A DNA stretch of 21,039 nucleotides from CAIUVD01 sp044338255. Lineage in GTDB: Bacteria > Planctomycetota > UBA11346. A program made the translations under genes and the position numbers. Of the stretch, positions 15,117-21,039 are shown piece after piece (position 1 is the stretch's first letter; each line of letters starts with the position of its first letter). The stretch spans positions 1 to 21,039 of the forward strand of contig JBIILZ010000071.1 of the NCBI GenBank assembly GCA_044338255.1, in the 5' to 3' direction. Under the pieces are notes generated by a model. It was not told where the DNA came from and made no database searches. It saw only the letters and a program-made list of their open reading frames with translations.

Positions 15117-16864
15117 GACCGCAGACCCAGCAATTCGCGGTAGTCAGCGTTATCGCGGATGAGTTCGGCATGGGTGCCGTTGGCGGCGATGCGCCCGTTA
15201 GCCAGCAGCACCACGCGATCGGCGAGCTGCACGGTCGAGCGCTTGCTGGCGATCAGCAGTACCGCCGCGCCGCGCAGATCGCGGCGCAGGCCGGCAAGAA
15301 TGGTGCGCTCGGTGAGCGCATCCAAGGCGCTGGTAGCATCGTCGCCGCAGAGCACCCAGGGCTTGGCCATCAGAGCCCGCGCCAGGCACAGGCGCTGACG
15401 TTGGCCGCCGGAAAGCGTGACACCGCGTTCGCCGACTTCGGACGCGAGGCCCTGCGGCAAGGCGGCGACGAAGTCCTTGGCATCAGCGCGCTCGAGGGCC
15501 GACCACATCTCGACTTCAGTGGCCTGCGGCGCGGCCATCAGCAGATTGCCGGCGATCGAATCCGAAAACAGAAAGCTGTCCTGCTGCACCACCTGAATAC
15601 GGCTGCGGACCTCCGCCAGGCGCAAGCTGCTTACATCCACTCCATTCAGGCGTACGCAGCCGCCGTCGGGATCGCGTAGGCGCGGCAGCAAGCTGGCGAG
15701 GGTGCTCTTGCCCGAGCCGGTAACCCCGACCAGGGCCACCACCTCACCCGGATGCAATTCGAGATCGAGCTGATCGAGGATCGGCGGGCCACCGCGCGGA
15801 TCGTCGACGCGGACCGCTTCCAGACGGAGTACGCCCGCCGAAGCCGTGCCCTGGCCCTCGCGCACAGTCGGAACGGCATCGAGCAGCTCGATGATGCGCT
15901 CAGCGGAAGCCCGGGCATCGGCGAAGGTCTGCACCAGACGGCCGATGACCTCGACGCGGAACACCAGGCCCTGCATGGCCATCACGGCAGCGATCAGCTC
16001 GCCGACGTTCATCATACCACGCGAGACCAGCCAGGCCCCGACCATGAGCACCCAGGCGACGCCGAAGGCGACCACGATCTGCGGTACCGGCAGACGCACG
16101 GCGGTGAAAGTAAGCGCCTCGCCGGCAGCATTGACGTAGGCGGTGATGCGCGCGCGGAAGCGCTCGCTGCGCGCGTTTTCGAGGGCGAAGGCCTTGATCA
16201 CGCGCACGCCATGCACGCCCTCGCTGAGGTCCTGCGCGACGTGGTCATAGGCGGCATCGGTGGCGCGGTCGAGAGCCACCAGACGCTCGGCGTGCGACCA
16301 CGCCAAGCCGATCGCCACCACCACCAGCAAGGTCGGGACCAGCGCCAGCAGCGGATGATACCAGGCCAGCAAGGTCATGGTGCCGAGCAGGATCATGCCC
16401 AGTTCGAGGATCGTGCGGTAGCCGCCGACCACCGCATCGCGAACCTTGTCGCTATCGCGGGTCGCACGATTGATCAGCTCACCGGCGCCATGACGTTGAT
16501 GGTAACCGAGATCGAGGGCCTGCACCTGGGTCAGCACCTGGTCGCGCAAGTGGAAGAGCAGACGCTGACCGAGGGTCAGGCTGAACACCGTCGTCGCGTA
16601 CTGGGCCACCGCGCGCACGGCGGTGAATCCGATCAGGACTTCCGCCCACCACCAGGCACGCGAAAGATCCAACCCGCCATCGGCTTGGTGCACCACCGCT
16701 CGTCCGCTTTCGACGTCATGCAGTGCCAGACCGATCAGCCATTGGCTGAAGGGCTGCGCCAGATTCACCACCATTGCCGCCAGCGTCACGCTGATGAACA
16801 GCCCGGGGACGCTGGCATAATAGGAACAACAGCGCCACAGCGGATTACGATGCGAATCAGCCAT
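15113..16864 (-). CDS. ABC exporter subunit with a degenerate ATPase site
   Basis: A 583-aa half-transporter with the same layout. It has Walker A GVTGSGKST (380-388), Q-loop Q428, intact signature LSGGQ (484-488), but Walker B VLCGDD with Asp509 instead of the catalytic Glu, and Ser540 at the H-loop histidine position (IASKRST). These changes disable hydrolysis at its own site. Together with the LSQGQ of the partner they form the degenerate half of an asymmetric heterodimer. The start is set at ATG 16864 (MADSHRNPLW). The frame is open up to 17065, but the extra 67 residues look unlike any ABC N-terminus. No good ribosome site is seen at either start. Nothing else is visible in 16865-17071. 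Confidence 0.92.
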   Translation of the reverse strand: MADSHRNPLWRCCSYYASVPGLFISVTLAAMVVNLAQPFSQWLIGLALHDVESGRAVVHQADGGLDLSRAWWWAEVLIGFTAVRAVAQYATTVFSLTLGQRLLFHLRDQVLTQVQALDLGYHQRHGAGELINRATRDSDKVRDAVVGGYRTILELGMILLGTMTLLAWYHPLLALVPTLLVVVAIGLAWSHAERLVALDRATDAAYDHVAQDLSEGVHGVRVIKAFALENARSERFRARITAYVNAAGEALTFTAVRLPVPQIVVAFGVAWVLMVGAWLVSRGMMNVGELIAAVMAMQGLVFRVEVIGRLVQTFADARASAERIIELLDAVPTVREGQGTASAGVLRLEAVRVDDPRGGPPILDQLDLELHPGEVVALVGVTGSGKSTLASLLPRLRDPDGGCVRLNGVDVSSLRLAEVRSRIQVVQQDSFLFSDSIAGNLLMAAPQATEVEMWSALERADAKDFVAALPQGLASEVGERGVTLSGGQRQRLCLARALMAKPWVLCGDDATSALDALTERTILAGLRRDLRGAAVLLIASKRSTVQLADRVVLLANGRIAANGTHAELIRDNADYRELLGLRS

Positions 16865-17071
16865 ATCGAGGCAGAACCATACGGCGGCATCAGGTGGCAC
16901 CAGTCCGAGCCTGCCTCGTCGTCGCCAGCAGTCCGGCCATTTCCGAGCCGCAGGGGTCGGGACGCACCCCCTCGATGACGCAGCCCGTTCGGGGAGACGC
17001 GTCTCAACAACAGATACGTAATTCAACATGACAATCTTGACGGGGGACTCCTGACGCACCAGCATGTCGGG

Positions 17072-17533
17072 ATGTCAAATGATGCCTCCCCAATCAAAAC
17101 TTTAGCTATGGGTGGCGTGGCTGTGCTGGCAATTATTCTCGCCATCGTGGTCGCCATCAAGACCTTCTCCGATCCCACCGCGATCGCGAGGATTCCGCCC
17201 ACCGAACCCATCTCAGGGAAGTGGATGCGGGCCCCGGGGCAGATGGCTCCCGAGACCCCCGCCGGTACATCGGCGGAATACATGGTGATCAAGGATCTGA
17301 CCAGCTTCGATGCCAACCATGCCGTAGGCAGCTCGGGTACGGTGGCACTGACCTTTGCCGATGGCTCGGTCATCGACGCCAAGGTGATGGTCTCAGAGGC
17401 CGGCAACCTGATGCTGCAGGTCCCGATCAAGACCGGCAAAATCACCCAGATATCCTTCTCACAGTTGGAAGCAAACGGACCGCTGTACGCCAGTGACGGC
17501 CTTTCGAGCATGCAGTTCGACGCCGCCAAATAA
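17072..17533 (+). CDS. Membrane-anchored hypothetical protein
   Basis: A 153-aa protein with one N-terminal transmembrane segment (about 12-30, LAMGGVAVLAIILAIVVAI) and no obvious cleavage site. The rest, about 120 residues, would be outside the cytoplasm and is rich in small residues and beta-prone stretches (GTVALTFADGSVIDAKVMV). No family was recognised. It is a single gene on the plus strand, divergent from the ABC pair and closed by a strong terminator 44 bp downstream, so it is probably monocistronic. Confidence 0.75.
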   Translation: MSNDASPIKTLAMGGVAVLAIILAIVVAIKTFSDPTAIARIPPTEPISGKWMRAPGQMAPETPAGTSAEYMVIKDLTSFDANHAVGSSGTVALTFADGSVIDAKVMVSEAGNLMLQVPIKTGKITQISFSQLEANGPLYASDGLSSMQFDAAK

Positions 17534-17576
17534 TCCGCGGGCTTGCGCGCTGCACTTGGCTTACGTTGTGGACCTG

Positions 17577-17605
17577 AAACGTGGGGATCTCCCCACGTTT
17601 TTTTT
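17577..17605 (+). terminator. Strong rho-independent terminator
   Basis: An 11-bp perfect stem, AAACGTGGGGA (17577-17587) with TCCCCACGTTT (17590-17600), is followed by a run of eight T (17598-17605). It ends the transcript of the anchored hypothetical gene. The opposite strand has only a short T-run, so it mainly serves the plus strand. Confidence 0.92.
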
Positions 17606-17637
17606 GTCGACTGCCATCCTCGCCGTGCCGGGCATCC

Positions 17638-18291
17638 TCAGTCGCGGCGAGCGATCTGACGGCACATCGCCGCCGCCGCCATGCCCGCGCCGAAACCATT
17701 ATCGATATTGACCACGGTGATGCCGGCGGCACATGAAGTGAGCATGGCGAACAAGGCCGTGCGCCCGCCCTCGGCGACACCGTAGCCGATCGAGGTCGGC
17801 ACGCCGATCACCGGGGCATCGATCAGTCCCCCGACCACCGAGGGCAGCGCCCCTTCCATGCCGGCAATGACCACCACCACCCGACAGGCGCGGATGCGTT
17901 CAAGATTGCCGAGCAGCCGGTGCAAGCCGGCAACGCCGCTATCGCGGATGCGATCGACCTCGACGCCTGCCAAGCCCAGGGTCAGCGCGCATTCTTCGGC
18001 AACCGGCTCGTCGGCGGTGCCGGCACTGACCACCGCCACCGGACCGAGATGCGCCGGCGGCATGCCGACGAGGAAGCAGCGGCTGCGGGGATGCGCCTGA
18101 CCCTGCGGCAAGGCCACGGTGAGGGCGGCGAGAGCCTCGGGGGCGGCGCGGGTCACCAGGACCCGGCCGTGATGTCCGGCGATGAGCGTCGCCGCCGCGA
18201 CCACTTCCTCGACGGTCTTGCCCTGCCCAAAGATCACTTCCGGGAAACCGCAGCGGCGTGCGCGATCGAGATCGAGATTGAGTGAATCCAT
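17638..18291 (-). CDS. larB: Nickel-pincer cofactor biosynthesis protein LarB
   Basis: A 217-aa protein of the LarB family, which carboxylates nicotinic acid adenine dinucleotide and hydrolyses it in the first step of making the nickel-pincer nucleotide cofactor of lactate racemase and related enzymes. Conserved parts: GFPEVIFGQGKT near the start, VVSAGTADEPVAEE, VVVVIAGMEGALPSVVGGL, and VPTSIGYGVAEGG to the C-terminal NIDNGFGAG. ATG 18291 was chosen since the sequence before it does not look like LarB. The family usually has about 30-40 more N-terminal residues, so this is a short form. It lies 62 bp downstream of larE, with a hairpin between. Confidence 0.94.
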   Translation of the reverse strand: MDSLNLDLDRARRCGFPEVIFGQGKTVEEVVAAATLIAGHHGRVLVTRAAPEALAALTVALPQGQAHPRSRCFLVGMPPAHLGPVAVVSAGTADEPVAEECALTLGLAGVEVDRIRDSGVAGLHRLLGNLERIRACRVVVVIAGMEGALPSVVGGLIDAPVIGVPTSIGYGVAEGGRTALFAMLTSCAAGITVVNIDNGFGAGMAAAAMCRQIARRD

Positions 18292-18317
18292 GCGCACACC
18301 ATTGCACCCGCAAGGTC

Positions 18318-18343
18318 GCAAGGAAGGCGCAAGCCTTCCTTGC
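18318..18343 (-). promoter_or_regulatory. Perfect 11-bp hairpin between larE and larB
   Basis: GCAAGGAAGGC (18318-18328) pairs with GCCTTCCTTGC (18333-18343) around a 4-nt loop. There is no T-run on either strand, so it is not a standard terminator. In the larE-larB transcript it could slow polymerase or protect the mRNA end and set unequal expression of the two genes. Confidence 0.6.
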
Positions 18344-18353
18344 CGTGCCGCGC

Positions 18354-19193
18354 CTATTTCAAGGCGTTGCCGCCGCCGCTGACGAATCCTGCCAGATCAA
18401 CGGTCACCTGGGCATAGCCAAGGCGCTTCAGGGCCGGCACCACAATCGTCCGCAACTCCACCAAACGCGGGATATCGCTGTCGAGGATTTCGATCCGGCA
18501 CAACCAACCCTTGGGAGCAGCCTCGCTGCCAATGCGATGATGACGCGCCCGACAGGTGACGAAGCCATGAAAATGCAAAGCCGCTTCAGCCGCTTCAATC
18601 ATACGTAAACCGGCCACGGTCACCGGCTCACCATAGGGCACGCGACTCGACAGACAGGGCTCGGCCGGGCGATCCCAGGTGCTGAGTCCGAGGATCTGGG
18701 ATCGCTCGCGGATCTCGACCTTAGTCAGGCCGACTTCGGCCAAGGGGAACACCGCGCCGCGTTCCGCCGCAGCCTTCATTCCCGGCCGCCAATCGCTGAG
18801 ATCATCGGCGATCACGCCCAAAGCCAGCGCAGCATCGCCGGCGAGGGCCTGCAGCAGCCCGTGCATGGCGCTCATCAAGGCCGCCTTACAGTGATAGCAA
18901 CGCTGGCCGTCATTGGCGAGGTACTCGGGCTGACTGAACTCATCGGTAGGCACTAGGCGATGAGCGATGCCATGCTGGCGGCAAAAGGCCACCGCCTGAT
19001 CACGGCTGCTGCGCGCCAGGCTAGCGCTGTCAGCGGTGATCGCCTGCACCCGCGCACCGCATTCCTGATGCGCCACGGCCAGCAGATAGGTCGAGTCAAC
19101 GCCCGCGCTGTAGGCAACCAAGACCTGCGTCTGGGCGGCCAGCCAGGTGCGCAGGCGAGCTTCTTTGGCAGCGGCAGACGAGTCCTCGTGCAT
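18354..19193 (-). CDS. larE: ATP-dependent sulfur transferase LarE
   Basis: A 279-aa PP-loop enzyme that adenylates the LarB product and inserts sulfur into it. The PP-loop SAGVDS is at 29-34. The family signature RCYHCK lies at 98-103. The cysteine used as sacrificial sulfur donor in the Lactiplantibacillus enzyme matches C180 in RPAEPCLSSRVPYG. Two further cysteines, C214 (FVTCRARHH) and C232 (WLCRIEI), lie in the C-terminal domain. Some LarE proteins use three cysteines to hold a [4Fe-4S] cluster instead, but whether these two occupy those positions cannot be decided here. It is the first gene of the larE-larB pair; larC and any larA-type enzyme are not in the window. Confidence 0.94.
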   Translation of the reverse strand: MHEDSSAAAKEARLRTWLAAQTQVLVAYSAGVDSTYLLAVAHQECGARVQAITADSASLARSSRDQAVAFCRQHGIAHRLVPTDEFSQPEYLANDGQRCYHCKAALMSAMHGLLQALAGDAALALGVIADDLSDWRPGMKAAAERGAVFPLAEVGLTKVEIRERSQILGLSTWDRPAEPCLSSRVPYGEPVTVAGLRMIEAAEAALHFHGFVTCRARHHRIGSEAAPKGWLCRIEILDSDIPRLVELRTIVVPALKRLGYAQVTVDLAGFVSGGGNALK

Positions 19194-19288
19194 ACCTGCT
19201 ATCTACGTGGCGGGTTTCCCCACACCAGGAGCGACCCGCCTCGGTTATGATGAATGAGACGATCAACCCCTCCTGAAAGGAATCTGCC

Positions 19289-19663
19289 ATGCGATACCAG
19301 ACCACCACCGTCCTCGCCACTTTCTTCACCACTTTCTTCGCCACCGGCTTCACTGCCCTCATGCTCGCCGGCCCGGCATTTGCCGGCGATGAGCCTACGA
19401 CCGGCGAACATAAAGGCGGCAAGCTGCACGAAAAAGTCTTCGCCAAATTCGATGCCAACCATGACGGCAAGCTCGATGACAGCGAGAAAGCCACCGCCCG
19501 CGCCGCCCTCTACGCGCGCCTGAACGAAAAGCATCCTGAGCTCCTCGCCAAGCTCGACACCGACCATGACGGTGTGCTCAGCGAGACTGAAATGAAGGCC
19601 GGACGGGAACAGCTCAAGGCGGCCCATGCGGCCCGGAAACAAAAGAAGGACGCCGCTCAGTAA
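19289..19663 (+). CDS. Secreted EF-hand calcium-binding protein
   Basis: A 124-aa protein with an N-terminal signal peptide (about 1-32, likely cut after AFA). It has two canonical 12-residue EF-hand loops: DANHDGKLDDSE (55-66) and DTDHDGVLSETE (90-101), both with acidic or Asn ligands at positions 1, 3, 5, 9 and 12. The C-terminus is Lys/Ala-rich. It would bind Ca2+ in the periplasm or outside the cell; the partner is unknown. AAAGGAA lies 7 nt before the ATG, and a TATGAT at 19246-19251 may be the -10. It is divergent from larE and convergent with the chemoreceptor gene. Confidence 0.9.
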   Translation: MRYQTTTVLATFFTTFFATGFTALMLAGPAFAGDEPTTGEHKGGKLHEKVFAKFDANHDGKLDDSEKATARAALYARLNEKHPELLAKLDTDHDGVLSETEMKAGREQLKAAHAARKQKKDAAQ

Positions 19664-19665
19664 GC

Positions 19666-19698
19666 AAAAAAATCCCCGTGGTTCACCCCACGGGGATT
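19666..19698 (-). terminator. Rho-independent terminator of the chemoreceptor gene
   Basis: The stem AATCCCCGTGG (19671-19681) pairs with CCACGGGGATT (19688-19698). On the minus strand the stem is followed by seven T (19672-19666), so it terminates the chemoreceptor transcript 25 bp after its stop. Its position just after the EF-hand stop lets the hairpin also protect or end that transcript, though no T-run follows on the plus strand. Confidence 0.9.
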
Positions 19699-19722
19699 GG
19701 GCGGCTACTGACCGCTGCCGGA

Positions 19723-21039
19723 TCAGTAGCGGAAGGATCCGATCAGCGTGCCCAATTCATCGGCGGCGGTCGACAATTCGCGGGCGGCGGCCTCCGTACG
19801 GCTGGCGATCGTGGCGGTGTTCTCCGCTGTCCGCGATACGCCGGCGATGCTGGTCTTGATCTCGACCGTGCGCTCCGCCGCGCCGGCGACCGCCTGTCCC
19901 ATCGACTGGGTGGTGGCGGTCTGTTCCTCGACCGCACCAGCGATCGAGGTGCTGGTGGTGTTGATATCGTTGATGATCGAACCGATGCGCTGCAGATCAC
20001 CCGAGGCGCCCGAGGCATCGACCTGGATGGCGGTGATGCGTGATTGGATGATGGTGATCGCATCCGTAGTGCGCGTCGCCAGTTCCTTGACCTCCTGAGC
20101 GACGACCGTGAAGCCACGTCCGGCGGCGCCCGCACTCGCGGCCTCGATGGTGGCATTGATCGCCAGCAAATTGGTCTGAGCGGCGATGCGATTGATCAGC
20201 TTGACCACTTCACCGATATCCTTGCTGGACACTTCCAGACGCGACATGGTGGCATTGGCGGCCGCGGTGGCGATCACCGCCTCGCTGGCGATGCGCGCCG
20301 CCTGTTGCGAATTATCCGAGATTTCGCGGATGGCCCCCGACATGTCGTTGACCGCCTGGGTCACCTGGGTCATATCCTGGGCAACCGCATCGGCAGCCTG
20401 GGTCGTGGTGCGCGTGCCTTCAAGCGAAGCTCCGACGTCGGAGGACACCTGCTTGGCCAGAGCATCGACATCGGTGGCAGCGGCATTGACGCGCCGTGCA
20501 CTTTCCGCGACCTGCTGGATGATGCGTTGGAGATTGGTGAGGAATTGATTGAGCGAGAGCGCCACCTGGGTGAGCTCATCATTGGCTGCCTGACCACGTT
20601 TATTGGTCGACACCGGCAGACGGCGGGTGAGGTCGCCTTTGCCTTCGGCGATGTCACGCAAGGCCGAACCCAGGGCCTGCAATGGCCGCACCACGCTGCG
20701 ATTGATGATCAGCGAGACCACGATGACGGCGAGGAACAGCGAACCCACCAGGACCCCGACCGAGACATAGATCTGTTCGAGCGAGGCATCCGACACACGC
20801 AGCAGCAGGGCCTCGGCATCCTGGCGGATATCAGTGGCGAGACCGTCGAGGAGGACCACGTCGGCCTTCAGCCGGGTATCCAGCTCCGCGGCCGCCTTCT
20901 GAATCTCGGGAGTGCTTTCATCCTCAAAAACGCAGTTGGCATCCACCGTATCGCCGTAAGTGTATGCCATGTCATCAGATCTACCCATTCTGCCGCCCCA
21001 CCAATCTGGTGAGGCATTTTCCGCGTCAGATCTAACCCC
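19723..21039 (-). CDS. Methyl-accepting chemotaxis protein, 5' end outside window
   Basis: The frame is open to the window edge, so the N-terminus is missing; an internal ATG at 20988 gives 421 residues (numbering below). Residues 1-72 are the end of the extracytoplasmic sensing region. A transmembrane helix follows (about 73-96, YVSVGVLVGSLFLAVIVVSL), then a HAMP linker (97-150) and a long coiled-coil signalling domain. The hairpin tip reads AAQTNLLAINATIEAA (270-285) and GRGFTVVAQEVKELA (291-305), the CheA/CheW contact region. The receptor would link an external signal to flagellar or pilus motility, or to a Che-type developmental pathway. No che genes are in the window, and no CheR/CheB-tether pentapeptide is seen at the C-terminus (LIGSFRY). 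Confidence 0.93.
   Translation of the reverse strand, partial: GVRSDAENASPDWWGGRMGRSDDMAYTYGDTVDANCVFEDESTPEIQKAAAELDTRLKADVVLLDGLATDIRQDAEALLLRVSDASLEQIYVSVGVLVGSLFLAVIVVSLIINRSVVRPLQALGSALRDIAEGKGDLTRRLPVSTNKRGQAANDELTQVALSLNQFLTNLQRIIQQVAESARRVNAAATDVDALAKQVSSDVGASLEGTRTTTQAADAVAQDMTQVTQAVNDMSGAIREISDNSQQAARIASEAVIATAAANATMSRLEVSSKDIGEVVKLINRIAAQTNLLAINATIEAASAGAAGRGFTVVAQEVKELATRTTDAITIIQSRITAIQVDASGASGDLQRIGSIINDINTTSTSIAGAVEEQTATTQSMGQAVAGAAERTVEIKTSIAGVSRTAENTATIASRTEAAARELSTAADELGTLIGSFRY

Noticed and set aside
15752..16978. 408-codon plus-strand frame, His/Gln-rich
   Set aside because: It lies antisense to a well-conserved ABC transporter gene; the composition is a shadow of its codon pattern.
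16865..17065. 67-residue N-terminal extension of the second ABC subunit
   Set aside because: It is Arg/Cys/Pro-rich without similarity to ABC N-termini, and a suitable ATG lies just before the first conserved part.
20044..21012. 322-codon plus-strand frame
   Set aside because: Antisense to the chemoreceptor signalling domain, which is clearly the real gene.

Overview
The window is a GC-rich bacterial chromosome segment of about 21 kb. The left quarter (about 1-5000) is an accessory, partly decayed region. The rest (about 5000-21039) is tightly packed housekeeping and membrane genes. No rRNA, tRNA or CRISPR was seen. The taxon cannot be fixed from sequence alone. The long multi-PDZ RseP protease, the LacI-type regulators, the larB/larE pair and the gene style would fit a Planctomycetota/PVC-type or similar Gram-negative bacterium, but this is a low-confidence inference.

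Left region. A small nucleotidyltransferase (MNT/HI0073-like) gene is split by a 171-bp MITE-like palindromic element with perfect 25-bp inverted ends. Next is a minus-strand two-gene operon (2656 to 646): a 380-aa winged-helix-like protein, then a 284-aa Pol-beta-type nucleotidyltransferase. It resembles AbiEi/AbiEii toxin-antitoxin logic. Its promoter lies in an AT-richer stretch with three exact copies of a 14-bp motif, likely autoregulatory operators. A frameshifted gene remnant diverges from it. Then come an intact LacI-family regulator, the C-terminal half of a second LacI regulator, and the N-terminal piece of a tyrosine recombinase carrying a 12-bp tandem repeat.

Middle region. A DUF4143 AAA ATPase (plus strand, possibly leaderless) converges on a minus-strand hisF - secreted protein - marC operon whose genes overlap by 1-4 bp. 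From 8303 a plus-strand run follows: a small membrane protein, a 4-copy 21-bp repeat, a long rseP, a small tail-anchored protein, thyA, and a gene fusing an SGNH hydrolase to dihydrofolate reductase. The last two would serve thymidylate synthesis and folate recycling together.

Right region. Two overlapping minus-strand ABC exporter genes look like an asymmetric heterodimer with one degenerate ATP site. A small anchored protein with a strong terminator follows. Then come larE-larB (nickel-pincer cofactor synthesis, with larA and larC not in the window), a secreted EF-hand protein, and a chemoreceptor running off the right edge.
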